From positions 17,843,059 through 17,907,058 of the forward strand of contig CM075760.1 of assembly GCA_037974335.1 (NCBI GenBank): a stretch of DNA of 64,000 nt. The letters are read 5' to 3'. Each line of letters opens with the position of its first letter. Within the stretch, counting starts at the first letter, position 1. Below are positions 11,735 to 22,045 of this stretch, piece after piece. The notes below the pieces were generated by a model. It was not told the origin of the DNA and searched no databases. It saw nothing but the letters and a program-made list of their open reading frames with translations. This stretch comes from Prionace glauca (lineage: Eukaryota; Chordata; Chondrichthyes; Carcharhiniformes; Carcharhinidae). Position numbers and translations under genes: made by a program.

Positions 11735-12010
11735 GGAGGCAGTGGCATATGGTGTTGTCAATTGACTTGTAACCAAGTGTAAGATTCTGAGGACACAGAC
11801 TCGAATCTCACCACTGCAAATTTTAAATCTGAATTCTATAAAAATGTATAATTAAAAGTTGAAATGATTGTCATGAAGCCATTGCTGTAAAACCCCTTCC
11901 AGTTCACGAATCCTCTTTAACAAGTAAATCCGCTGTCTTTATCTGGCATGCATGTGACTTCAGATTCACGGCAACGTGGTTGACACTTAAGTGCCCTCAG
12001 GTTTGGGAAA
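11735..12010 (+). mobile_element. Old tRNA-derived SINE (second family) in the C2-C3 intron
   Basis: The head has a tRNA-like B-box (ACTCGAATCTCACC). The body continues through AATTTTAAATCTGAATT and ends near GCAACGTGGTTGAC..TTAAGTGCCCTC. This differs from the 335-bp SINE family at 15.5, 53.4 and 55.9 kb. A related copy is at 40.67-40.95 kb. Confidence 0.65.
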
Positions 12011-12203
12011 TGAATACACATCTCATGGAGGGATAACAAACAATTGCTTTTCTGATGAAATTCTGAACGAGGCCTTGTCCTAATGCAGCAAATTACATGA
12101 CCATAGCTTAGAAGTTGTTTTATGGTTTGTACCAACTTTAATAGATCCCTAATTCTGGTGAACATCGGAATGATATATTGTATCCTCTGTTTGAGTCTCT
12201 TAC

Positions 12204-12509
12204 CCTGGGATGAGCTGATGTTCAGATTCTGAGTGTTTCCTTGATGAGTGACCTGGCAGGTATAGACCGCTTTGCTGAACCATTCCCCGGCGGCGACTGT
12301 CAGCCGACTGCTGGCCGAAAAGTTCCCGTTCACTTCACAGGGGGGAGAGGTGACAATTCCTGAATCCACGGGTTCCCCATTCTTCAGCCACTTCACCGTC
12401 AGTGACCCTGGCTGGAAATCGATGATTGAACAGACGATGGTTGCAAGTTTGCTGCTTGTGACTTCTTCACTGGAGCTCACGGTGAGGATAACGGTTGGGG
12501 GGATGTCAC
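12204..12509 (-). CDS. IgM constant domain 2 (C2/CH2) exon
   Basis: This 306-bp exon begins after TTTGTTGAAG and ends at donor GTAAGAGA. The split first codon makes Cys followed by [15 protein letters not shown]. The Ig fold is shown by [20 protein letters not shown] and YTCQVTHQG. An extra Cys (SPPCEV) and two N-glycosylation sequons (NFS, NIS) are present. The domain probably takes the hinge-like position of mu CH2. The acceptor's pyrimidine tract is weak, so the exact start is the least certain part. Confidence 0.9.
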
Positions 12510-12619
12510 CTTCAACAAACACATGTTTAGACATCATTTGAAAATTCAATTGACAACAAATAAAATTAGTTATTTTTTTTAGCACCAGAGCTACCGATTT
12601 GAGAATTGTGTCCATGGTT

Positions 12620-13325
12620 TTGTTGAACTGGCAGGAAAATGGCGAATAGAATTCAACTGTCAAAAGTGTCACGCAATGCATTTGCGGAGGGCAAACAGAA
12701 CAAGGGAATACAATAAAACAGAAGGTTGAGAGAGATTGAGGAAATGCAAGACTGAATGTCCACTTTTTTTTAGATGGTAGGGCAACTGGACAAGTTGATC
12801 AAGGAAGCAATTTGGATTAATTCCTTCAATGTGTGAGATATTGAAAACAGAATCAGTGAGGTAATGATGGAGCTGTATTACACACTAGTTAGGCCACGTT
12901 TGGAGTTTGCTACATAGTCCTGGCCATCACGTTGCAGGAATGACGTAATGACTCTGGAGAGAGATGAGGTTTACAGGAATGTTGCCAGGGCCTGAACATT
13001 GCAGCCATGAGGCGAGATTGAATAGGCAGGAATTGTTCTCCTTCGAAAAAAAAGGAGGCTGAAGTGTGACGTAATTGTGGTTCACAAAATTATAGGTAGA
13101 AATAATACATTCCCCAAGTGGAGCGCTCAATTACCAGGGGGCATGATCATTTAAAATGTGTCTGTATCTGTATCTCAAGTGCTTTAACCGACAAGGCTAC
13201 GAAGCAAGGACTAGAAAGTGGGCTTAAAATGAATGGCTAGTTTCTTTGTTGTCACTTTTGGACAGCACAGACATGATGGTCTAAATGGTCTCCTTCTGCA
13301 CCGTAACATTTCGATGGTGCTCTCG
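12620..13325 (+). mobile_element. Old CR1-type LINE 3' fragment in the C1-C2 intron
   Basis: Recognisable blocks are the region equivalent to EFN..KCEVMHFG, LYYTLVRPRLEF, and GGTTTACAGGAATGTTGCCAGG. The end is a CR1-like 3' tail GATGGTCTAAATGGTCTCCT at 13274-13293. It is heavily decayed and fills most of the 965-bp intron. Confidence 0.75.
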
Positions 13326-13474
13326 TTCTGAGTAACTTATCAGTCAGTAGATATTTACCTGGAGTTGCACAAATTACATTTTTCAAATTGCTGCAAATCA
13401 GTTATGACTAAGACCTTAGTCATTCACAGTTCATTCACAGCGTCCCTCTCTTACCCAGGTTTCACAACACTTAC

Positions 13475-13774
13475 ATGGCATTTCAACGCTGTTGACTGAG
13501 TCACTGTGTCGAACCTCACAGTCAATTCTGGGGCATTCTCCCGCTGAGTCAGTGATGGTTAACTGGCTGCTCAGTGTGTAGGCCCCCTTCGTGTTTCTCA
13601 CTGACGGATAAGTCTTAAACCCACTGGTGATCTGCTGCCCATTTTTCTTCCAGGTCAGTTTGGCGACATCTGGAGAGTAATCCATCGCCAAACAGCCGTA
13701 GGTGACGGAGCCGTCGGAGTTGTGTTGCTGACAGGAGGAGACCAGGCCGTAGAGAGTGGGCGGAGACGGTGTCG
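13475..13774 (-). CDS. IgM constant domain 1 (C1/CH1) exon
   Basis: The exon is exactly 300 bp, after acceptor TTCTTTCCCAG and before donor GTAAGTGT. It encodes an Ig C1-set domain beginning [15 protein letters not shown]. The intradomain Cys pair is in YGCLAMDYS and RIDCEV, with the core Trp in LTWKKNG. The early Cys in VSSCQQ is placed to bond the light chain. The chosen donor is phase 1. A second GTAAGA 24 bp further on would break phase and is rejected. Start and end phases match JH and C2. Confidence 0.93.
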
Positions 13775-13879
13775 CTGGGAAAGAATAGCCGATTGAACAA
13801 GTTAGGCTCTCATTTGCGTTTATTAAGTCATCAAACATGTTGCTACAAATATGTTTCCATATTAGATATAGCTCTTGGT

Positions 13880-14015
13880 GTTGTATGGGTTCTAGGTATG
13901 ATCAGGATATTGATGAGGGATATGGGTAATAGGTATGATCAGGATATTGATGAGATCTGACCATAGTGAATGGTGGAGTAGGCTCAGAGGGCTAAATGAC
14001 CACTCCTGCTTCTAT
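13880..14015 (+). mobile_element. LINE 3' tail with internal 39-bp direct repeat
   Basis: AGGTATGATCAGGATATTGA occurs twice (starting about 13892 and 13931, 39 bp apart). It is followed by a tail resembling AGAGGGCTAAATGACCACTC and CTATTTTCTGTGCTTCTAT. No coding part remains. Confidence 0.55.
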
Positions 14016-14361
14016 TTTCTGTGCTTCTATCCCGAACATTGATTAGAATTATGAACTTATCCCTAACATTTCCAGATTTAATCCTATATCTATCTTTCAG
14101 ATTATGTTATTTCTATCAACTGGGAAAAGTCATCTCTGAAGAAACTCACATCCATTTCTCCACCTCTAGCAAATTAAGAAGAAAAACACATTCAGACGAT
14201 GTCAAAATGGCATACCATTCATTGGATTAACAGAGAAGAACAAAGATTGTCTCCATTATTGCAGCAACTATTTATTTCTCAACAACAGCAGTGTGTGATG
14301 AACCGCTGGTTATTTCTCAAACAACAACACTTTGTGATGAAGAAGTTCTCCCTTCATTCAG

Positions 14362-14492
14362 ACTATCCACTCACCTGATGAGGGAGCTCCAACAGCTTGT
14401 GATTCCAAATAAACCTGTTGGACTTTAACCTGGTGTTGTGGGAATCCTTACTGTGCCCACACCAACCTAACTCCGGCATCTCCACACTAGTT
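14362..14492 (+). repeat. Partial copy of the palindromic element
   Basis: CACTCACCTGATGAGG ... CCTGTTGGACTTTAACCTGG ... CCGGCATCTCCACAC matches one arm plus flank of the complete palindromic element at 60.08-60.32 kb. Only one arm is present. Confidence 0.75.
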
Positions 14493-14689
14493 TTGGAAAT
14501 TGCCTGTGTTCAAACTGATTGATGCCCCTTCCTCTCTCCAACTCACTGTCTCTCACTCCAAAAAACGGAGATTAGTGACTTTGCTTCAAAAATACCTCCT
14601 GAATGAATACTTACTGAATGATCAGGAAACTCTAAATGTGATTATAAATTCAAATAAATGCAACATTAACGAATTGAAGGATCATACAT

Positions 14690-14795
14690 TAATAGGAAGA
14701 GTTGGCCATTCGGACCCTGAAGTCTCCTCTATCATTCACTGAGATTACAGATGAGCTGATTGCGGTGCGAGCTCTATTCTGAACCTTCTCACTCC
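14690..14795 (-). mobile_element. LINE 3' tail fragment
   Basis: TAATAGGAAGAGTTGGCCATTCGG...ATCATTCACTGAGATTACAG is a decayed version of the reversed tail seen intact at 30.96 and 36.17 kb (GGAGTAGGCCATCTGGCCC). Confidence 0.6.
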
Positions 14796-15290
14796 GCCCG
14801 TCCATCACCCGCTCTCTGCCCATTTTCCCCCAGCTCTTTGTCCTTCCCACTGGCTCTCTATCCTTTCCCTCGGCTCTCTGGCCTTTCTCCGACCTCCCTG
14901 CCCTTTTTCGTGCCTCCCTATCCTTTTTCGTGCCTCCCTGCCTTTCTCCTTGTTCTCTCCCCTTTCCGTGGTCTTTATTCCCTTTTCCCCATCTCTCTTC
15001 CCTTCCTTTCGGCTCTCTCCCCTTTCACTGGTCTCTCTGCCCTCTTCCCCCTGCTCCCTGTCCTTTCTCCTCTCTCTCTACTCTTTCCACTGGCTTTCCA
15101 CCCTGTTCCCCGGCTGTGTGCCCTTTACCCGGCCTCTCGGCCCTTCCCCCAGCTCTCTGCTGTTTCCCCTGGCTCTCTGCCATCCCCCCACCCACGGCTC
15201 TCTGCCCTTTCCCTCGCCTCCTGTTCTCCCCTGACTCTTTGTCATTGTCCCTGGCCCCGAGCCCCCAGCAATTCCCTCCAGCTCTCTGCA
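14796..15290. repeat. 20-bp CT-rich minisatellite
   Basis: Roughly two dozen diverged units close to CTCTCTGCCCTTTCCCCNGG follow one another on the plus strand. All six frames stay open for long distances because of the composition, so the overlapping Pro/Ser/Leu-rich frames are not genes. Confidence 0.8.
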
Positions 15291-15359
15291 CTCCCAGGGC
15301 AGCTCCCAACTTTGAACACCAAACGGCCGCTTGAGATCTTTCTTTCTCCCATTGCAGAC

Positions 15360-16740
15360 ATTCCCCACACAGATTTAGTGAGTGTGAGTGAAAGAATGTG
15401 AGTGTGAGGGATTAGATGAGTGAGAATGGATGAGTGATGGTGTATGTGTGATGGAAGGTGAGTGAGTGAAGTTCTTTGAGTGATGATGAGTGATTATCGG
15501 GCGGCACGGTAGCACAGTGGTTAGCACTGCTGCTTCACAGCTCCAGGGTCCTGGGTTCGATTCCCGGCTCGGGTCACTGCCTGTGTGGAGTTTACACGTT
15601 CTCCTCGTGTCTGCGTGGGTTTTCTCCGGGTGCTCCGGTTTCCTCCCACAGTCCAAAGATGTGCGGGTTAGGTTCATTGGCTATGCTAAAATTGTCCCTT
15701 AGTGTCCTGGGATGTGTAGGTTAGAGGGATTAGCAGGTAAATGTGTAGGGATATGGGGATAGGGTCTGGGTGGGATTGTGTTCGGTGCAGACTCGATGGG
15801 CCGAAGGGCCTGTTTCTGCACTGTAGGGTTCTATAATTGTGGGTGAGAGTGAGAGAGCGTGAGTAAATGAGGGTGTGTGAGAGAGGGTAGGGAGTGAAGG
15901 TGGCTGAATGTGAATGAAGGTGGCTAGATGGTTGAAGGTAAGCAAGATTGAAAGAATGAGGGAAAGTGGGTGAAGATGTGTGAAGGTTAGTGGAGGTGGG
16001 TGAGTGAAAATGAGTGAGATTGAGTGAATGAGGATGAGGGAGTGAATGTAACTGATTAAGTGAGGGGTGAGAGTGAGTGAGTCAAGGTGGTGTGTGAGAG
16101 TGTGTGAGGGAGAATGAATGTGGATGGGTGGGAGAGTGAGGGTGAGTGAGTGAAGGTGTTTGAGTGAGGGTGAGTGATTGAAGATTTGTGAGTTAGGGTC
16201 GTGAAGTTGAGTGATGGTGAGTATATGAGGGTATGTGAGTGAATGTATGTGCGTGAGTTTGAGTGAGTTTGAATGGGTGACCAGGCGTAATTCAGAGCGA
16301 GACAGAGAGACAGACGGTCATTGAGCTTGAGACTGTGGGGGTGGGTGGGTGAGTGAGTGTGAGTGAGAGTGAGTGAGACTGGATGAGTGAGGGTGGGCAA
16401 GTGAAGTGAGTGAGTGAGTGATAGTGAATGGGGTGAGTGAGTGAGGGTGAGTGAGACTGAGTGAGTGAGGATGGATTAGTGGGATGAGTGAATGAAGGTG
16501 AGTATGAATGTCGGCGACTGACTCAGGGTCTAAGTCAGTGAGTGAGGTTTAGTGAGTGAGGTTGAGTGAGTAATGGTGTATGAGTGTGGGTGGCTGAGTG
16601 ACAGTGAGTTAATGAGGGTGCGTGAGGGTGAGTGCGTGAGGGTGAGTGCGTGTGGGTGCGTGACTGAGGGTGAGAGAGTGAGTGAATGTGAGTGAGTCAG
16701 TGAGGGTGTGAGAATGAGAGAGTTAGGATATGTGGAGCAG
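15360..16740. repeat. GTGAG-rich degenerate tandem array, left block
   Basis: The plus strand consists of variants of GAGTGAGTGAGGGTGAGTGA and is rich in G with little C. A SINE interrupts it at 15.5-15.84 kb. The array continues at 21085-22045, so the full-length LINE was inserted into one array. The stretch lies in the J-C1 intron of IgM, with the C-rich strand as the sense strand of the gene. Confidence 0.88.
15500..15836 (+). mobile_element. tRNA-derived SINE, complete
   Basis: The head CGGCACGGTAGCACAGTGG and GGTTCGATTCCCGG give tRNA-like A and B boxes for RNA polymerase III. The body follows with TTTCTCCGGGTGCTCCGG, and the tail GGGCCGAAGGGCCTGTTTC resembles the CR1-type LINE 3' ends in this window, which suggests that LINE machinery mobilises it. 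It resembles the HE1 SINEs described from higher elasmobranchs; that name is from memory. Confidence 0.88.
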
Positions 16741-17017
16741 AGTTGAGAGGCAGCGATTTTTGGGCGAGTGAGGAGGCAGCAAAAAGGTAGCAAAAAGTTT
16801 ATACTGGGTAACTTTTTATTTTAGTTTTAAAGTCGCGAGTTTCGGCGGTTTTTTTAAACTAAGTTAGAAACCGGAAGTCGTCACTAGGGCGCTTGCCGGT
16901 ACTTGTAGTTTTTTTTTCTCGGGCCCCTAACCCTATAAATTAGCGCAGAGAGGATACCCGATTTTCTACACTGGTAGAGAATCCTACCCTTCCACCTCCT
17001 CTAACCTAATTATAAGT

Positions 17018-17998
17018 GTGTGGGAAGGTTTTTTTTTAATAAATATTTTTATTTTTCTGCTGGGAATAGTTTCAGGGATGGCAGTTCAGGCTGTAAGCTG
17101 CATCTCCTGTGGGATGTATGTAGTGAGGGAGTCCAGCAGTGTTTCAGGTGGTTTTACTTGTGGGAAGTGTGTAAAAGTGCAGTTTCTGGAGGAGCGTGTA
17201 AAGGAGCTGGAGGTGGAATTAGAGGAGCTCCGCATAATCCGGAAAGTGGAGGAGGACATAGAAAGGAGTTATAAGGAAATAGTTACTCCTAGAAATGAGT
17301 CTTGGGTCACTGTCAGGAAGAGGGGAAAGAAGCAGTTGGGGGGTCAATCCCCTGGGGCTGTTCCCCTCCAAAATAGGTTTTCGGTCCTGGAGGCTACAGT
17401 TGAGGAGGAATCAACTGGGGATAGCCAAAGGGAGCAGGTCACTGGGGGTGAGCCTATTGGGAAATCTCAGGTGGTTAGGGGTAAGAGGTTGGGCCTCGTG
17501 ATTGGGGACTCCACAGTAATGGGGACGGATAGGAGAGTTGGAGGTAAGGGTAGGGACTCAGGGCTGGTGTGTTGCCTACCTGGGGCTGGGGTCCGGGATG
17601 TATCGGACAGGGTATTCAGGACTCTTAGGGGAGAGGGAGATCAACCCCAAGTTATAGTTCATGTGGGGACACATGACATAGGGAGATTAAGGGAAGGGGA
17701 AATTAAACAAAGATTTATGGAGTTGGGGTGGAAACTAAAGGCCAAGTCTGGAAGAATAGTTATATCTGGACTCTTGCCTGTGCCACGGGATAGTTTAGAG
17801 AGGAATGGAGAGAGGGAAAGTTTGAACTCGTGGCTGAGGGGATGGTGCAGGAGGGAGGGGTTCAGGTACTTAAGCAATTGGGGCTCATTCTGGGGAAGGC
17901 GGGACCTCTATATGAGTGATGGTTTACACCTGAACCAGAGGGGAATCAATATCCTGGGGGGTAAATTTGCAAAGGCTATGCGGGGAGGTTTAAACTGA
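17018..17998 (+). CDS. LINE ORF1: zinc-knuckle, coiled-coil and SGNH-esterase-like protein
   Basis: The frame is 326 codons. The first ATG at 17018 gives a hydrophobic start; a second ATG (17078, MAVQAVSCISCGM) may be the real one. A CxxC...CxxC motif (CISC ... CGKC) is followed by a charged coiled coil (FLEERVKELEVELEELR). The C-terminal half has the SGNH hydrolase blocks GLVIGDSTVMG, VHVGTHDIG and DGLHLNQRG, as known for CR1 ORF1. Block III has His where Asn is usual. The stop lies 21 bp before the ORF2 start. Confidence 0.9.
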   Translation: MWEGFFLINIFIFLLGIVSGMAVQAVSCISCGMYVVRESSSVSGGFTCGKCVKVQFLEERVKELEVELEELRIIRKVEEDIERSYKEIVTPRNESWVTVRKRGKKQLGGQSPGAVPLQNRFSVLEATVEEESTGDSQREQVTGGEPIGKSQVVRGKRLGLVIGDSTVMGTDRRVGGKGRDSGLVCCLPGAGVRDVSDRVFRTLRGEGDQPQVIVHVGTHDIGRLREGEIKQRFMELGWKLKAKSGRIVISGLLPVPRDSLERNGERESLNSWLRGWCRREGFRYLSNWGSFWGRRDLYMSDGLHLNQRGINILGGKFAKAMRGGLN

Positions 17999-18019
17999 TT
18001 TGGGGGGGGGGGTGGGATA

Positions 18020-20987
18020 TTGAGTAGAGGGGGTGAAAGGGAGGGGGGCAGAGATGGGGAATGCAAGGCACGGCGTAGTGGGGGTGGGGCAGAGCAGGGT
18101 TTGAAATGCATGTGCTTTAATACTTTAAAGGTAGGGGAGGACCGCAGGAAACATGGGAGGGAGGTTAGACAGGAGGTGGAGAAGGGAAATGCCCAGACTG
18201 AGGGGCTGAAGTGTGTATATTTTAATGCAAGGAGTATAGTAAATAAGGTAGATGAGCTTAGGGCGTGGATAGCTGCTTGGGAATGTGATGTGGTGGCCAT
18301 TACGGAGACTTGGATGTCTCAGGGACAGGACTGGGTACTTCAGGTGCCAGGTTTCAGATGTTTCAGGAAGGACAGGGAAGCTGGCAGAAGAGGTGGTGGA
18401 GTGGCACTGTTAATAAGGGACGGTGTCATGGCTGCAGAGAAAGAGGATGCCGTGGAGGGACTTTCTACAGAGTCTCTGTGGGTGGAAGTTACGAACAGCA
18501 AAGGGTCGAAAACTTTGCTGGGTGTATTCTATAGGCCGCCCAATAGTGACAGGGAAGTTGAAGTGCAGATAGGGAACCAGATTCTGGAGAAATGTATTAA
18601 AAACAGAGTTGTCGTGATGGGAGACTTCAATTTCCCAAACATCGACTGGAATATCCCTAGAGTAAGGGGTTCGGCTGGAGAGGAGTTAGTTAGGTGTATT
18701 CAGGAAGGTTTCCTGACACAGTATGTGGACAAGCCTACGAGGGGAGAGGCAGTACTTGACCTGGTACTGGCGAATGAACCAGGGCAGGTGATGGATCTCT
18801 CGGTACGAGAGCATCTTGGGAATGGTGACCATAATTCTATCTCCTTCACAATTGCATTGGAACGAGATAGGATCAGACAGGCTAGGAAGGTGTTTGTCTG
18901 GAGTAAGGGGAGATACGAAGAAGTCAGGAAGTTACTTGGACAAATAAACTGGAAGGAGGCATTCTTAGGGAAGAGTACCGAAGGAAGGTGGCGGATATTC
19001 AAGGAATGTTTGTCTGGCGCTCTGCATGACAATGTTCCGATAAGGCAAGGGGGTTTTGGTAGGTTTCGGGAACCGTGGTGCACGAAGGCTGTGTTGAACC
19101 TAGTCAGGAGGAAAAGGAAGGTGTACAAAAGGTCCAGGGAACTAGGAGAGGTTAAGGATCTTGAAGAATATAAGGACTGTAGAAAGGAGGTTAAAAGGGA
19201 AATTAGGAGAGCCAGAAGGGGTCATGAGAAGACCTTGGCGGGTAAGATTAAGGAAAATCCCAAGGCCTTCTATAAGTATGTGAAAGGTAAAAGGGTGAGA
19301 AGGGAAAGGATAGGACCTAAAAAAGATGAAGGGGGAAAGGTCTGTGTAGAACCAGAAGAAATGGCGGAGGTGCTTAATGAGTACTTTGCATCAGTATTCA
19401 CAGTGGAAGCTGATTTGGGAGATCTTGCTATGGACTTGCAGCAGGTGGAAAAGATTGGGTACGTGGACATTAAGGAGGAGGATGTGTTAGAACTTTTGAA
19501 TTCTATCAAGGTAGATAAGTCGCCGGGACCAGATGGGATGTACCCCAGGATACTGTGGGAGGCCAGGGAAGTGATTGCAGAGCCCTTGGCGATGATCGTT
19601 GCGTCGTCAATGGAGACGGGAGAGGTTCCGGAAGATTGGAGGATTGCGGATGTAGTCCCTATTTTCAAGAAAGGGAACAGAGATAGCCCGGGAAATTACC
19701 GCCCGGTGAGTCTGACCTCAGTGGTTGGTAAGCTGATGGAGAGGCTTCTGAGGGACAAGATTTACGAGCATTTGGAGAGGTTTGACATGATCAGGAATAG
19801 TCAGCATGGATTTGTCAAGGGCAGGTCGTGCCTTACAAGCCTAGTTGAGTTCTTCGATAATGTGACTGAACACATTGACGAAGGAAGTGCCGTGGACGTA
19901 GTGTACATGGACTTCAGCAAGGCTTTTGATAAGGTCCCCCATGCAAGACTTCTTGAGAAGGTGAGAGGGCATGGGATCCAAGGGCCTTTGGCCTTGTGGA
20001 TCCAGAACTGGCTTGCCTGCAGAAGGCAGAGAGTGGTTGTGGATGGGTCTTTTTCGGAATGGAGGTCAGTCACCAGTGGGGTGCCCCAGGGATCTGTTCT
20101 GGGACCCTTGTTGTTTGTCATTTTCATAAATGACCTGGATGAGGAAGTGGAGGGATGGGTTAGCAAGTTCGCTGATGACACGAAGGTCGGCGGTGTTGTG
20201 GATGGTCTGGAAGGATGTCAAAAGTTGCAGCAGGACATAGATAGGATGCAGGAACGGGCGGAGAAGTGGCAGATGGACTTCAACGCGGATAAATGTGTAG
20301 TAGTCCATTTCGGCAGAACCAACGGGATGAACGAGTACACTATTAAGGGCAGGGGTCTTAGTAGCGTTGAAGAGCAGAAGGATCTCGGGGTCCGGGTTCA
20401 CAGGACTCTTAAATCGGCCTCGCAGGTGGAGGAGGTGGTCAAGAAGGCGTATGGTGTACTGGCCTTCATTAATCGAGGGATTGAGTTTAGGAGTCGGGAG
20501 GTAATGCTGCAACTTTACAGGACCCTCGTCAGGCCTCATTTGGAGTACTGTGCGCAGTTCTGGTCGCCTCACTATAGGAAAGACGTAGAAGCTATTGAAA
20601 GGGTGCAGAGGAGATTTACAAGAATGTTGCCTGGACTGGGAGGCATGCCTTATGAAGATAGGTTGAGGGAGCTGGGACTCTTTTCCCTGGAGAGGCGAAG
20701 GTTGAGAGGCGACCTGATAGAAAGTTTATAAAATGTTGAGAGGAATAGATAGGGTGGACTCTCAGAGGCTATTTCCCCGGGTTGAAATGGTCGCTACGAG
20801 AGGACACAGATTTAAGGTGCGGGGAGGGAAGTACAGAGGTGATGTTAGGGGTAAGTTTTTCACTCAGAGGGTAGTGAGTGATTGGAATCGGCTGCCGTCC
20901 TCGGTGGTGGAGGCGAACTCGCTGGGGTCTTTTAAAAGACTTCTGGATGAGTATATGGGGTTTAATGGGATTGGGGGTTATAGATAG
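18020..20987 (+). pseudogene. LINE ORF2 (APE endonuclease and reverse transcriptase), one frameshift
   Basis: The main frame runs 903 codons to 20731. The endonuclease carries VYFNARSI, AITETW, FYRPPN, VMGDFNFPNIDWN and GDHNSISF. The reverse transcriptase carries KSPGPDG, NYRPVSLTSVVGK, QHGFVKGRSCLT, YMDFSKAFDKVPH, GVPQGSVLGPLL and KFADDTKVGG. A one-base shift near 20727 separates the last 84 codons, which continue in another frame at 20733-20987 (MLRGIDRVDSQRLF...). The N-terminus holds an extra segment of about 37 residues with a second copy of the LKC-x-x-FN motif, absent from the copy at 5.4 kb. Confidence 0.92.
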
Positions 20988-21084
20988 GTCTATAGATTGG
21001 TGGGGTTGATGCGATCGGCGCAACTCGAGGGCCGAACGGCCTGTTTGTGCTGTAATGTTCTATGTTCTATGTTCTATGTTCTAT

Positions 21085-22045
21085 GTGATTGAGGGTGAAC
21101 GAGTGAGGTTGAATGCGTGTTTGTGGGTGAGTGAGTGAGGATAGATGAGAGTGAGTGAGCGAAGATGAGTGAGTGATTGTGAGTGAGTGAGGGTGTGAGG
21201 ATGAGTGAGTCAGGGCGTGTGTTTGAGTGAATGTGCGAAGTTGAATGAGGGTGCGTGAGTGCTTGTGGGTGAGTGAGTGAGAATGGATGAGAGTGAATGA
21301 GCGAATATGAGTGAGTGATTGTGAGTGAGTGTGTGAGGGTGACTGACTCAGGTTGAATCAGGATCAGTGAGTTTCTGAGGGCGAGTGCGTGAGGGCGAGT
21401 GCGTGAGGGCGAGTGCGTGAGGGCGAGTGCGTGAGGGCGAGTGCGTGAGGGCGAGTGCGTGAGGGCGAGTGCGTGAGGGCGAGTGCGTGAGGGCGAGTGC
21501 GTGAGGGCGAGTGCGTGATCGTGAATGAGGTTGAGTGAGTGAGTAATCGTGAATGAGGTTGAGTGAGTGAGGGTGAGTGATTGTGGTTGAGTGAGTGAGG
21601 GTGAGTGATTGTGGTTGAGTGAGTGAGGGTGAGTGATTGTGGTTGAGTGAGTGAGGGTGAGTGATTGTGGTTGAGTGAGTGAGGGTGAGTGATTGTGGTT
21701 GAGTGAGTGAGAGTGAGTGATTGTGGTTGAGTGAGTGAGGGTGAGTGATTGTGGTTGAGTGAGTGAGGGTGAGTGATTGTGGTTGAGTGAGTGAGGGTGA
21801 GTGATTGTGGTTGAGTGAGTGAGGGTGAGTGAATGAGGGTGAGTGAGTGAGGGTGTGCCAGCGAGAGAAGGTAGCAAGTGAGGGTGAGTGAGTGAAGTTA
21901 TTTGAGTGAGGATGAGAGATTGAGGGTGAGTGAGTGAGAGTGTGCCAGCGAGAGAAGGTGGTAAGTGAGGGTGAGTGAGTGAAGTTATTTGAGTGAGGAT
22001 GAGAGATTGAGGGTGAGTGAGTGAGTGAGGGTGAGAGAGTCAGTA
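21085..22045. repeat. GTGAG-rich tandem array, right block with two regular sub-arrays
   Basis: About 21380-21520 is a near-perfect 14-bp repeat (GAGGGCGAGTGCGT type). About 21560-21830 is a 28-bp repeat made of GAGTGAGTGAGGGTGAGT plus GATTGTGGTT. The rest is looser GTGAGTGA. A 70-90 bp unit containing GTGCCAGCGAGAGAAGGT appears twice near 21855 and 21945. The reverse strand stays open for 267 codons only because of the repeat. Confidence 0.9.

Larger units (their letters stand above)
16750..21084 (+). mobile_element. Nearly full-length CR1-type LINE in the J-C intron
   Basis: The copy has a GC-containing 5' UTR (about 16750-17017), ORF1, ORF2 and a 3' end GGCCGAACGGCCTGTTTGTGC plus four TTCTATG-type units ending near 21084. 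ORF1 is open throughout and ORF2 carries one visible frameshift near its end. It is inserted in the GTGAG array, so target duplications cannot be told from the array itself. It is antisense to IgM. The 5' border is estimated from where the array pattern stops. Confidence 0.93.

Noticed and set aside
13441-13475. Alternative donor GTAAGA 24 bp past the chosen C1 end
   Set aside because: It would leave the exon in phase 0, whereas all constant-exon junctions here are phase 1, and the upstream GTAAGT is stronger.
14760-15401. Long open frames on both strands (up to about 213 codons) rich in Pro, Ser and Leu
   Set aside because: They follow a 20-bp CT minisatellite and are open in all registers because the tract contains few A residues; no domain and no splice context.
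15500-15560. A genuine tRNA gene at the SINE head
   Set aside because: A and B box-like motifs exist, but the sequence continues into a SINE body and LINE-like tail, with several copies in the window.
21074-21877. 267-codon minus-strand frame rich in His, Ser and Thr
   Set aside because: It is the translation of the GTGAG tandem array (14- and 28-bp units), not a gene.
15376-22045. A CRISPR-like array of regular short repeats
   Set aside because: Units are contiguous, have no unique spacers, and the genome is a vertebrate's.
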